Positions 34,271-42,313 of a stretch of DNA of 46,133 nt are shown in pieces. Each line of letters opens with the position of its first letter. Positions within the stretch are counted from its first letter, which is position 1. This DNA comes from JAKFWI01 sp035549875 (lineage in GTDB: Bacteria; Pseudomonadota; Alphaproteobacteria; Caulobacterales; Aquidulcibacteraceae): NCBI GenBank assembly GCA_035549875.1, contig DASZPV010000213.1, positions 1 through 46,133 of the forward strand. Direction: 5' to 3'. The notes beneath the pieces were generated by a model. It was not told where the DNA came from. It saw only the letters and a program-made list of their open reading frames with translations, and did no database searches. A program made the translations under genes and the position numbers.

Positions 34271-35209
34271 TTAGCCTGCTTTCGTTTCGTCCGTTGTCGC
34301 GGATTTACTCGCCTTCGGATCCATTTGGTAAACGCGCACCCAATCGACCTGCATCACGATCGGCATCGGCGTTTCCGCGGTCGGGTAGCCTTCCCATTTT
34401 CCGCCCACGCCGAGACACAGGATCATGAAGAACGGACGATTGAAGGGAAACTTCGCCATGTCCGGCTGGGCGGTCTTGTGAAACGATTTGCCGTCGATGA
34501 ACCACTCGAACGAGCCATTGCGCCATTCGACGGCATAGACGTGGAAGCCGTCGCTGAGCTTTTCGGTGAGCGTTTCGTCTTTGTTGTAAACGCCGTGATC
34601 GCGGTGCAGCAGCTCGCCGGGATAATGAATCGTGCCGTGCGACATGGTGGGCTCACGGCCTAGCTGCTCGGCGATGTCGATCTCGCCGGATTTCGGCCAT
34701 TTCTCGAAATGCTTGACGTTCGGCATCATCCAGAACGAGCTATTCGTGCCCGGCCCCGGCGGCACTTTCATCCGCGCCTCAAACCGCCCGTATTTCCAAA
34801 ATCCCTTGTAACGGGTCTCGACCAGGCCGGTCAGATAGCGCCCGTCTTCCTTTTTTGTCGCTTTGATCGTGAGCATGCCGTCGCCCACGCTGACGTGCTC
34901 GGGCGTATAATCGTTATCGCCCATGCCCGGATTGGTCGGCGTGGTCTTTTCGATGTTCCACCATTTCGGGTCCAGCGTGTGGCCGTTGAATTCCTCCTGC
35001 CAGACGAGTTTCCAGTTTTCCGCTGGCGCGGCGACCGGCTCGGCCGTCGCGGCCGTTGAGCCCCCAGGCGCGGCGACGCGCACCGCGCTGGCGGTGGGCT
35101 TTGCATCGACGGCGGCGCGCGGCAAGCTCCACACCGCCGCAGCCGCGCCGGCGCCGATCAGCGCCGCAGCCGCCGCCTTTACCGCCAGATGCGCCATGGT
35201 TACCAACAT
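34271..35209 (-). CDS. GH16 family endo-glucanase-like hydrolase (ExoK-like)
   Basis: From ATG 35209 (GGGAG about 8 bases upstream) the protein has 312 residues. An N-terminal hydrophobic stretch (MLVTMAHLAVKAAAAALIG, residues 1-19, then AGAAAAVW) is a signal peptide or anchor for export. The GH16 domain starts near residue 70 with WKLVWQEEFNG and includes YGRFEARMKVPPGPG and the catalytic core GEIDIAEQLG, with the E-x-D-x-x-E pattern (the two Glu act as nucleophile and acid/base). The closing part WRNGSFEWFIDGKSFH and MQVDWVRVYQ is typical. ExoK-like enzymes of rhizobia cleave nascent exopolysaccharide and set its size. The same job is likely here. It abuts the acyltransferase gene with a 1-bp gap. 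Confidence 0.92.
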   Translation of the reverse strand: MLVTMAHLAVKAAAAALIGAGAAAAVWSLPRAAVDAKPTASAVRVAAPGGSTAATAEPVAAPAENWKLVWQEEFNGHTLDPKWWNIEKTTPTNPGMGDNDYTPEHVSVGDGMLTIKATKKEDGRYLTGLVETRYKGFWKYGRFEARMKVPPGPGTNSSFWMMPNVKHFEKWPKSGEIDIAEQLGREPTMSHGTIHYPGELLHRDHGVYNKDETLTEKLSDGFHVYAVEWRNGSFEWFIDGKSFHKTAQPDMAKFPFNRPFFMILCLGVGGKWEGYPTAETPMPIVMQVDWVRVYQMDPKASKSATTDETKAG

Positions 35210-35305
35210 CCCCGCGTCTCCCGACTGTGTGTCGAAGACGCCGCAAAATTTCCGGGTGTTCAAACCCATTCACCGCATCGGCGGCAAAAACGCCAAATCC
35301 AATGC

Positions 35306-35325
35306 ACGCGCAGCTTTTTGCGCGT
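35306..35325. other. Hairpin between the exostosin-like and GH16 genes
   Basis: A perfect 7-bp inverted repeat, ACGCGCA-GCTTTT-TGCGCGT, lies 6-25 bases beyond the stop of the exostosin-like gene in a 121-bp gap. On the minus strand no T-run follows it, so it is a weak terminator at best. It may mark a partial end of transcription before the GH16 gene or an RNA processing site. Confidence 0.3.
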
Positions 35326-35330
35326 TAACT

Positions 35331-36425
35331 TTACTTCGCCGCGCCGCCAATGACGCCAAGCTGCTTGGCGATCTTACGCGACGTGATCTGAACGCGCCCA
35401 CGCATCGCCGATGCGTCGTGGTGGCGATACAATTCCCAGAGCCGCGCCGGCTGCGTCAGCAGGCTGGAGCGGTGCGCGAAATCGCGTTCGAGCGTGGCGC
35501 GGAATGCGCCCGTCATTCCAGCGGTAACGAACGCCCCAACCGTTTGGCGAACCTCCGCCTTCTTGGCCGCCCACCAATCCTGGATGTCGGCCTGCAGGCG
35601 ATCGAGATCGGCCGGGCGGGAATAGATATCTTCGGCCCAGGCGCGCGCCGTGGCCCAATCGCCGAATTGCGGGATCGGGTGGCCCGCCCCCAGCACCTTG
35701 TCGAAATAGGCAAGCCGCTTGCGCGTGCTGACGATTGGAATCGCGCCGCGTTCAAGCGCTTCATAGATGCGCAGCGATTCCAGATGCGCATTGCCCATCG
35801 GGCACGGCACGAACGCGCTATCGGTAAGCAGATCGAGAAATTGCTGGCGGCTCAAGTGCGAAACGCCTTCACGCAGATCGACGAGGTAAAGAAAGTTCCG
35901 CCCTGCTGCGAAGCTTTCCCATTGCTTGCCGATCTTGACGCGCGCCGGCCCCTTGGCGCCGGTGAACGCCCAGGCGTATTTGCGCAGCGAGGCAGGCAGG
36001 CCGCGCGTGGGCTGCATGTTGTTGGAATAGCCTAGCGGAATTTGCAGCACGGCCGGGCTCTGCAGGAATTCGGCGAAATGCGTGCGGATCGCGTAAGCGA
36101 AATTCCCGTAAATCGAATAAGGCCCGCGGAAAAACTCATCGCCCAGGTGAATGACGCCGCAATTGCCGGCCGCCTTCACCCGCGCGAGGAATTCCTTCGG
36201 CAATTTGGCGAAGCCGAGCGATCCGTGCAGCATGTAGAGCGCGCCGGGAATGACCAGCGAGAAATCCGGCGAACGATGAACCGTAAGTTCGAAATCGCCG
36301 AGCGCGTTCGCGTACCAGTCAAGCTCCCAGATCGGGCCGTCATGGCAGATGACGACATCGAGTTTCGGGCGCGGACGGTCCTGGGCCTCGGCTTCGTTCA
36401 TGCTCGCAAGTTGGGTTACCCCCAT
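35331..36425 (-). CDS. Exostosin-like (GT47-type) glycosyltransferase
   Basis: The 364-residue protein has a good ribosome-binding site (GAGGTGAT) upstream of ATG 36425. The C-terminal half contains SAFVPCPMGNAHLESLRIYEALERGAIPIV (shortened: PCPMGN, then ESLRIYEALERGAIP), which resembles the exostosin domain pattern, where a conserved Glu in E....YEAL..GCIPV binds the nucleotide sugar. There is no signal peptide. In eukaryotes GT47 enzymes build heparan and plant wall polymers. Bacterial members occur in polysaccharide loci. The gene lies 20 bp after the GDP-mannose-epimerase-like gene in the tailoring operon. The family call is tentative, and RXYLT1-type or other GT-B families are alternatives. 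Confidence 0.6.
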   Translation of the reverse strand: MGVTQLASMNEAEAQDRPRPKLDVVICHDGPIWELDWYANALGDFELTVHRSPDFSLVIPGALYMLHGSLGFAKLPKEFLARVKAAGNCGVIHLGDEFFRGPYSIYGNFAYAIRTHFAEFLQSPAVLQIPLGYSNNMQPTRGLPASLRKYAWAFTGAKGPARVKIGKQWESFAAGRNFLYLVDLREGVSHLSRQQFLDLLTDSAFVPCPMGNAHLESLRIYEALERGAIPIVSTRKRLAYFDKVLGAGHPIPQFGDWATARAWAEDIYSRPADLDRLQADIQDWWAAKKAEVRQTVGAFVTAGMTGAFRATLERDFAHRSSLLTQPARLWELYRHHDASAMRGRVQITSRKIAKQLGVIGGAAK

Positions 36426-36445
36426 GCCATCACCTCATCGCCCGA

Positions 36446-37414
36446 TCAGGCGGCGTTGCGCCCAACCTGGCGTTCAATCCACTGATACGTAGGCTCCAGA
36501 CCGGTCTTCAAGCTCTGGCTCGGCGCCCAGGCCAGCAATTCCTTGATCAGGCGGTTGTCTGAATTGCGCCCGCGCACGCCGGTCGGCCCCGGAATGTGCT
36601 GCAGATCAATCCTTTTGCCCGCGATGTCGGCGACGAGGCCGGCGAGCTGGTTGATCGTCACCATCTCTTCCGAGCCGATATTCACCGGCACGCGCACATT
36701 GGAGCGCAGCAGGCGCGTGGTGCCTTCGACGCATTCATCGACATAAAGGAACGAGCGCGTCTGTTTGCCGTCGCCCCAGATTTCGATCGCGCCGTCATTG
36801 GCGGCGCGGGCGATCTTGCGGCACATCGCAGCCGGGGCTTTTTCCTTGCCGCCGTCCCACGTGCCTTCAGGGCCGAAAATGTTGTGGTAGCGCGCCACGC
36901 GCGTCTCCATGCCGTAATTGCGGCCATAGGTGAGGTAGAGGCGCTCGGAAAACAATTTCTCCCAGCCGTATTCGCTATCGGGCGCGGCCGGATAGGCGCT
37001 GCTCTCGGCGCAGTTCGGATTGTCAGGGTCTTCCTGATTGTAGGCCGGATACATGCACGCCGACGAGGAATAGAACACGCGCTTGATGTTGCGCTTGTGC
37101 GCCGCGTCGAGGACGTTCAGGTTGATCGTCGCCGAATTGTGCATGATCTGGGCGTCGTTCTCGCCGGTGAAGATATAGCCGGCGCCGCCCATGTCGGCGG
37201 CGAGCTGGTAGACTTCATCGAACTTGCGGTCGATCACGTTGCGCACGAAATATTGCTCGCGCAGATCGCCGACGACGAAATCGTCGGCTTCCGTTTCCGA
37301 ATATTCGTGGAATTTCAGATCGACGCCGCGCACCCAGAAGCCTTCGCGCTTCAGGCGCTTCACCAGATGGCCGCCGATGAAGCCGCCAGCGCCGCATACC
37401 AATGCCGTCCGCAT
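36446..37414 (-). CDS. NAD-dependent epimerase similar to GDP-mannose 3,5-epimerase
   Basis: From ATG 37414 (GGAAGG upstream) the protein has 322 residues. It is a short-chain dehydrogenase with the Rossmann loop CGAGGFIGGHLVKRLKREGF, the catalytic YGWEK, and SSACMYPAYNQEDPDNPNC (in part). Several phrases closely match GDP-mannose 3,5-epimerase of plants: LAADMGGAGYI, SSACMYP, FGPEGTWDGGKEKAPAA, GDGKQTRSFLYVDECVEG and IPGPTGVRGRNSDN. That enzyme makes GDP-L-galactose or GDP-L-gulose. Such proteins are uncommon in bacteria but known in polysaccharide loci. The 2-base gap to the RfbF gene shows co-expression. The product sugar should be treated as likely but not proven. Confidence 0.85.
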   Translation of the reverse strand: MRTALVCGAGGFIGGHLVKRLKREGFWVRGVDLKFHEYSETEADDFVVGDLREQYFVRNVIDRKFDEVYQLAADMGGAGYIFTGENDAQIMHNSATINLNVLDAAHKRNIKRVFYSSSACMYPAYNQEDPDNPNCAESSAYPAAPDSEYGWEKLFSERLYLTYGRNYGMETRVARYHNIFGPEGTWDGGKEKAPAAMCRKIARAANDGAIEIWGDGKQTRSFLYVDECVEGTTRLLRSNVRVPVNIGSEEMVTINQLAGLVADIAGKRIDLQHIPGPTGVRGRNSDNRLIKELLAWAPSQSLKTGLEPTYQWIERQVGRNAA

Positions 37415-37416
37415 GG

Positions 37417-38196
37417 TTAGTCCTTCCAAACTTTCCAGGGCGCTTTGCCCGAAGTCCACATTTGCTCAAGGACCATTCTGTCCCGCAGCGTATCCATTGC
37501 CTGCCAGAAGCCCAGATGCCGGTAGGCCGCAAGTTGGCCCTCGCGCACAAGCTCATTAAGCGGCTCTTGTTCCCAAACCGTGTCGTCGCCTGCAATCAGA
37601 TCGAAAACACTCGGTTCCAATACGAAAAATCCGCCGTTTATCAAGCCGACGTCGTTGGAGTCCTTCTCGCGAAACGCAGTCACCTGCGCCCCGTCCGGCG
37701 AAAGGCCAAGCACGCCAAACCGGCCTGCCGGCAGCGTCGCCGTGACGGTCGCCTTGCGGCCCTGTTGGCGGTGGAAGGCGATCAACTCGGTGATGTTAAC
37801 GTCGCTGACGCCGTCGCCATAGGTCAGGCAGAACGTATCGTTCCCGAGCACTTCCCTTGCGCGCTTGATGCGCCCGCCGGTCATGGAATTAAGCCCCGTA
37901 TCGAGGACGGTGATTTTCCATGGCTCAAGATCGGTCTTCAGATAGCGCACCGTTCCGGTGGCGAGATCGATTTCAAAGTCGGAGGACGTCTGACGCAGGT
38001 CCATCAGCCATTTGCGGATGAAATCGACCTTGTAGCCGCCAAGGATGACGAAATCGGTCAGTCCGTGGGCGGCGTAGATTTTCATGACGTGCCAGAGGAT
38101 CGGCCGCGGGCCGACATCGACCATCGGCTTGGGCCGGACGCTGGTCTCTTCCGATAGGCGGGTGCCGAAGCCGCCCGCCAGGATCGCCACTTTCAT
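37417..38196 (-). CDS. rfbF: Glucose-1-phosphate cytidylyltransferase
   Basis: RfbF joins CTP and glucose 1-phosphate to give CDP-glucose, the entry to CDP-3,6-dideoxy sugars. The 259-residue length is normal. The opening VAILAGGFGTRLSEETSVRPKPM (shortened: GGFGTRLSEETSVRPKPM) is the signature of this family, with the pyrophosphorylase loop and the EETxxRPKPM phrase. LGGYKVDFIRKWL, TGLNSMTGGRIKRA, CLTYGDGVSDVNI and NGGFFVLEP follow in order. It abuts the GDP-mannose-epimerase-like gene. No CDP-glucose 4,6-dehydratase (RfbG) gene is seen in the window, so the next step is either elsewhere or different from the usual route. Confidence 0.94.
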   Translation of the reverse strand: MKVAILAGGFGTRLSEETSVRPKPMVDVGPRPILWHVMKIYAAHGLTDFVILGGYKVDFIRKWLMDLRQTSSDFEIDLATGTVRYLKTDLEPWKITVLDTGLNSMTGGRIKRAREVLGNDTFCLTYGDGVSDVNITELIAFHRQQGRKATVTATLPAGRFGVLGLSPDGAQVTAFREKDSNDVGLINGGFFVLEPSVFDLIAGDDTVWEQEPLNELVREGQLAAYRHLGFWQAMDTLRDRMVLEQMWTSGKAPWKVWKD

Positions 38197-38319
38197 TTAC
38201 CCAACCTCGTGCGCGGTCTGAGCCGTCAATTTCCCCGGGCGCGCGAAAACTATAATCGCCAAATTCTCTTTTGGAGCCGCCCAGCGCGAGGCTTCATGCA
38301 ACAGGGATGCCAGAGGAAC

Positions 38320-39639
38320 TCAGCCTCGGCCGACAAAAAAAGCCTGCTGCTCCCGATAGAAGGCATCGACGAGGCGCCCGCGCGGAATTTCGACATCCGC
38401 CATCGTTAACGCCTGATCACGGGCGATCGGACGCGCCAAACGCGCGCCCTCGGCCAGGGCGATCGGCAGCAAATCCTCCGCCATGATCGCTTCCATGTTT
38501 TCGGCGACGCCATAGAGGCAAAATCCACCCAGGCCGTCGATGATCTCGCCCGCCGCGAGCGGCTTTTTCGCCTGCGCGATGACGCCGACGCGCGGTGCGC
38601 CGGCGGGCGCAAGCACCGCATCGTGAAACAGAACGGCGCGCGCCACCGCGCCGGGCGTTTCGAAATGGCAGAGGTGATACGGGCGATAGAAACAGTAAAT
38701 CGGCCCCTTCCCCATCTTGTAGAGGTCCAGATAGCGGCGCTGACGCGCATCGTCGTGCATGGCGAGCACGAAGACTCCCGGCGCCGGGCTCGCCCCCACG
38801 ACATAATCGACCAGACCGGGACGGGCTGGATCAAGGTGGGGCGCAAACGCCTCTGCGGCCTGGTTTATCGGCGTTAACGGCGCATCCGGCTCGCCGCCGG
38901 AAAAATCCGGCCCGAGCATGCCGCGCCGCGCCACGCGCATGCCCGTGGCGTTGGCGACGGCCGCCTGTTCGAACGCGATCTTCGTCCCGTCCGCGAACGA
39001 AGCGACCATGGCGGGGTTCTGCCCCCATTTCGCGGCGAAGGCCGCCTGCGTCGCGGGATTTCGATAGGGATCGTGCAGGCCCTTGATGTTGCCGCAGAGC
39101 AAGGGTTGGGCGCCGATGCCTTTAACGAACCGAAAAAGGTTCATCTGAACGCCCGGCTGATCGCCGTCCGACAGCGAATAGATCACGCCGGCCTGGCCCG
39201 CGCGCACTTTCAGCAACGGCCCAACCAGCCCGTCCAGTTCGGCGTTCATGGTTAACACATGCTTGCCGGCGCTGAACGCGGCCAGAATGGCTTCAAGCGC
39301 GTAATCGATCGAGCCGGTCAGTTCGACGATGGCGTCGAGCCCCGCGGCGCCGGCGAGACCGGCATGATCTTCCGTGACCATCGGTCTGCCGGCGCGGATC
39401 GCATCTTCCAGTACGCGCCGATCGTTGGTTACTCCGGCGCTCTCCACACCGGCCTGCGCGTAACAGGCGCGCGCCTGATCCGGACGGCGCGCCGCTATCG
39501 CGGCGACCGTCATGCCGGGCGTAGAGCGTATAATTTGCAACGCAACGCCCGCCGCCTGAAAGCCGGCGCCAATCAAACCAACGCGAATTGGTTTATTCCG
39601 GGCGGCGCGTTCGGCCAGCGCGCGATCAACGATGATCAA
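38320..39639 (-). CDS. Homoserine dehydrogenase-like NAD(P) oxidoreductase with SAF domain (copy 1)
   Basis: The 439-residue protein has an N-terminal Rossmann domain (VGLIGAGFQAAG near residue 20, with AAIAARRPDQA and the DAIVELTGS phrase) and a C-terminal SAF domain from about residue 350 (PRVGVIAQAKKPLAAGEIIDG, then DVEIPRGRLVDAF). It is a paralogue of the gene at 40940-42277; the two align along their full length. The start is TTG at 39639, set by matching the paralogue's opening MIIVDKALA. These proteins appear with RfbF-type genes in polysaccharide clusters, but the reaction is not known to me. A role in modifying an NDP-sugar or a lactyl/amino-acid-type substituent is speculation. Confidence 0.75.
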   Translation of the reverse strand: MIIVDRALAERAARNKPIRVGLIGAGFQAAGVALQIIRSTPGMTVAAIAARRPDQARACYAQAGVESAGVTNDRRVLEDAIRAGRPMVTEDHAGLAGAAGLDAIVELTGSIDYALEAILAAFSAGKHVLTMNAELDGLVGPLLKVRAGQAGVIYSLSDGDQPGVQMNLFRFVKGIGAQPLLCGNIKGLHDPYRNPATQAAFAAKWGQNPAMVASFADGTKIAFEQAAVANATGMRVARRGMLGPDFSGGEPDAPLTPINQAAEAFAPHLDPARPGLVDYVVGASPAPGVFVLAMHDDARQRRYLDLYKMGKGPIYCFYRPYHLCHFETPGAVARAVLFHDAVLAPAGAPRVGVIAQAKKPLAAGEIIDGLGGFCLYGVAENMEAIMAEDLLPIALAEGARLARPIARDQALTMADVEIPRGRLVDAFYREQQAFFVGRG

Positions 39640-39767
39640 GGGACTCTGCGCCGATTAGTTTTTCGCCAATCAAACGAAACTGCTGCATTCATGACCATTT
39701 AACGCATTCCGTTCGCACGCGGCGTTTATATCGCAAGTTGCGGCGGAACCTCTTCCCCTTGTGGATG

Positions 39768-39782
39768 TTAACGTTTAGTTAA
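39768..39782 (-). promoter_or_regulatory. CtrA-type binding box (TTAA-N7-TTAA)
   Basis: The sequence TTAACGTTTAGTTAA is an exact match to the CtrA consensus TTAA-N7-TTAA. On the minus strand it is followed by C, as in the fuller TTAA-N7-TTAAC form. It lies 30 bases before the plus-strand acyltransferase start (39812) and 129 bases before the minus-strand SAF-domain gene (39639). CtrA is the master cell-cycle regulator of many alphaproteobacteria and controls holdfast, pilus and capsule genes in Caulobacter. Regulation of this part of the locus by CtrA is a fair inference. Confidence 0.55.
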
Positions 39783-39811
39783 TCGCTCCCATCTTGTTAA
39801 CGGCACAGCGC

Positions 39812-40933
39812 ATGACGGCCAGCGCTTATCCCAAGATTGAGGCGCTGCAAGGATTGCGCGGCATCACGGCGCTGACCGTCGTGATCGGCCATTCTCTTTT
39901 GATCTTTCAGGCCCCGGCATGGTTTCGCAAGGCCGAGGTGCTGTTCAACGGCCAGGCGGCCGTCGTGATCTTCTTCGTGTTGAGCGGGTTTGTGCTGACG
40001 CTCTCGCTGCGCCGCTACCAGACCGAGGCCACGCTCGATCTCTCGGCGTTCGTGATCAAGCGCTTCTTCCGGCTTTATCCGGCGCTCTGGGTCGCCACCA
40101 TATTCGGTCTGGCCTATTATGTTGTGATCCATAACCGGTTCACGATTCCGAACCCCTCTGAATTTTTCCTGCTGCGCTATCCGGAGCATCGGTTCACCCC
40201 GTTGCATGTCGCCGCATCGTTTGCCGGCGCGTTGGCGTTTCTCGTGCCGCCCGTATGGTCGGTGTTCGTCGAGATCATCGGATCGATCTTCATGCCGTTC
40301 ATCGCGTGGGCGGCGTTTCGCAAGCACGAATGGTTCGGCGTCGGTCTGGCCGCGATGCTGACAATTTCTCTGACCATCGGCGGCCTCACCTATTACCAGT
40401 TCGGCATGTATCTGGGCTATTTCATGCTCGGCGCGGCGCTGTGTGTGCTGCCGCCGGCGTTGAAAGCCTCGATCGCGAAATTGCGCCGCTGGCGCACGCC
40501 GCTGATCCTGCTGACCGCCGCCGCGATCCTGCCCTCGCAATGGCTGCCGTGGCGGCCGGAATTCGTGACCTTCTACGAAGCGTGCTGCGCGGCGGCGATG
40601 ATCGCGCTCATCGTCTACGCCGACGCGGGCAAGGAATTTCTGACATCCAAGCCGGTCGTCTATCTCGGCGATATTTCCTATTCGGTGTATCTGCTGCACT
40701 TCACCGTGCTCAGCCTGTTTGCAAAGCTCGGCGCCGCGGCGCTCGCGCATTACGGGCTGCAGCCGCCGGGCGTTGCCGAAAATATCGCCCTGGCGGTCGT
40801 GACGGTGGCGGTGACAATCCCTTTGTCGGGCCTGATGTACCGGCGCGTCGAATTGCCCGCCATCGAGCTTGGCCGGCGCACGATCTCGCAACTCGGTTTG
40901 GCTCGGCCGCGCGGCGCCGAAGTGAAAATCTAG
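39812..40933 (+). CDS. Acyltransferase family 3 (second copy)
   Basis: From ATG 39812 the 373-residue protein is a membrane acyltransferase with about ten helices. The first helix region has IEALQGLRGITALTVVIGHS with the conserved RG and His. AAVVIFFVLSGFVLTLSL and KRFFRLYPALWVATI (FFRLYP) follow, then VWSVFVEIIGS, and SYSVYLLHFTVLSL near the end, a typical final segment. The protein differs clearly from the other acyltransferase in the locus (33067-34269). It sits between and opposite to the two SAF-domain paralogues. It has a CtrA-type box 30 bp upstream. It probably acetylates or succinylates a sugar of the polymer, which is inference. Confidence 0.9.
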   Translation: MTASAYPKIEALQGLRGITALTVVIGHSLLIFQAPAWFRKAEVLFNGQAAVVIFFVLSGFVLTLSLRRYQTEATLDLSAFVIKRFFRLYPALWVATIFGLAYYVVIHNRFTIPNPSEFFLLRYPEHRFTPLHVAASFAGALAFLVPPVWSVFVEIIGSIFMPFIAWAAFRKHEWFGVGLAAMLTISLTIGGLTYYQFGMYLGYFMLGAALCVLPPALKASIAKLRRWRTPLILLTAAAILPSQWLPWRPEFVTFYEACCAAAMIALIVYADAGKEFLTSKPVVYLGDISYSVYLLHFTVLSLFAKLGAAALAHYGLQPPGVAENIALAVVTVAVTIPLSGLMYRRVELPAIELGRRTISQLGLARPRGAEVKI

Positions 40934-40939
40934 CCCGCC

Positions 40940-42277
40940 TTACGCGACTTTGGACAGCAACGGGCTCGCCGCGAACAGCGCGCTCTGCTCGGCGTAGAGC
41001 GCATCAATCAGCCGCCCTTTCGGGATTTCGACGTCGTCGCGCGTGAGCACCGCATCCTTGGCGACCGGGCGAACGAGACGGCAGCCTTCGGCAAGGCCGA
41101 TCGGCAACAGCCGCTCGCGCTCGATCACGTCGTAATTCTCGCACATGCCATAAGTCGCAAAACCGCCGACTTGGTCGATGATCTCGCCTGCCGCGAGATC
41201 CTTCTTGGCGCCGGCGATCACGCCCACGGTCGGCGCGCCTTTCGGGGCCAAGGTGGAATCGTTCAGCAGCACCGCGCGCGCGATCGAGCTGGGCACTTCG
41301 AGATGGCAGAGGTGATAGGGAACATAGAAGCAGTAATACGGCCCATCGCCCATTTTCATGTAGGCAAGGTGTTTCTTGTCCTGCGGGTCTTCCTCGATCG
41401 CCATTACGAACACGCCGGGGCCCGGCCGCGCGCCGACGACGTAATCGACAATCCCCGGCCCTTTCGGGTCGATATGCGGCGCCAGGAACGGCATCACATC
41501 TTCGACCGGACGCAGCGGCTGCGTCACGTCGCCCTTCGAGAAATCGGGGCCGACCATGCCGCGCTGCGCAACGCCCATGCCCATCGCATTGGCGATCACC
41601 GCCTGCTCGAACGAAATCTTGGCCCCGTCAGCGAACGAGGTGACCATATACGGCTGCAGGCCCCATTTTTCCGCGAAAGCGCGCTGGGTTTCCGGCGTGC
41701 GGTAGCGATCCTGCAAGCCCTTTATGTTGCCGCAGAGCACGACTTTCATGCCCATGCCCTGCACATGGCGCGCGAGATTCATCTGCACGCCCGGCTGATC
41801 GCCGTCGGCGCCAGTGTAGCAAACGCCCGCCTTGTCCGCGCGCGCCTTCAAAAGCGGGCCGACCGTGCCATCGAGTTCGGCGTTGACCAGAACGATATGC
41901 TTGCCCGCCTCGATCGCCGCGGCAACCGGATGGGCGGCGAATTCAAACGTGCCGGTGGCTTCCACCAGCACATCGACGCCATCGGCCTGCGCCATGGCGA
42001 CCGTATCCTGCGTGACCACCGGCTGGCCCGCCGCGATCGCTTTTTCGATCGTCGCCTTGTTTTCCGCAACGACCGGCGCGCCGTACCCAGCAAGCGTGAA
42101 CGCCTCCGTCGCCGGCTCGATGCGCCGCGCGGCGATCGCCACGACTTTCATCCCCGGAACCTTCCGGAAAATCTGCCGCGTCAGCGCTTTGCTCATCACG
42201 CCCGAGCCAACGATCCCAACCCGGATCGGCCGGCCCTCGGCCGCGCGCGCTGCAAGAGCCTTGTCAACGATGATCAT
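40940..42277 (-). CDS. Homoserine dehydrogenase-like NAD(P) oxidoreductase with SAF domain (copy 2)
   Basis: The 445-residue protein starts at ATG 42277 with GGAGAAG upstream. It has the Rossmann loop VGIVGSGVMSKALTRQI near residue 21, DVLVEATGTFEFA, and a C-terminal SAF domain with PTVGVIAGAKKDLAAGEIIDQ and DVEIPKGRLIDALYAEQ. It aligns throughout with the paralogue at 38320-39639, for example in GADGDQPGVQMNLARHV against SDGDQPGVQMNLFRFV and in YCFYVPYHLCHLEVP against YCFYRPYHLCHFETP. The gene lies 36 bp downstream of an NAD-dependent epimerase gene on the same strand. The two SAF paralogues may act in successive or parallel steps on an activated sugar. No function is assigned. Confidence 0.78.
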   Translation of the reverse strand: MIIVDKALAARAAEGRPIRVGIVGSGVMSKALTRQIFRKVPGMKVVAIAARRIEPATEAFTLAGYGAPVVAENKATIEKAIAAGQPVVTQDTVAMAQADGVDVLVEATGTFEFAAHPVAAAIEAGKHIVLVNAELDGTVGPLLKARADKAGVCYTGADGDQPGVQMNLARHVQGMGMKVVLCGNIKGLQDRYRTPETQRAFAEKWGLQPYMVTSFADGAKISFEQAVIANAMGMGVAQRGMVGPDFSKGDVTQPLRPVEDVMPFLAPHIDPKGPGIVDYVVGARPGPGVFVMAIEEDPQDKKHLAYMKMGDGPYYCFYVPYHLCHLEVPSSIARAVLLNDSTLAPKGAPTVGVIAGAKKDLAAGEIIDQVGGFATYGMCENYDVIERERLLPIGLAEGCRLVRPVAKDAVLTRDDVEIPKGRLIDALYAEQSALFAASPLLSKVA

Positions 42278-42313
42278 AGTCTGGCTTCTCCAGAGCGCTT
42301 CGCCGCGCCGATC

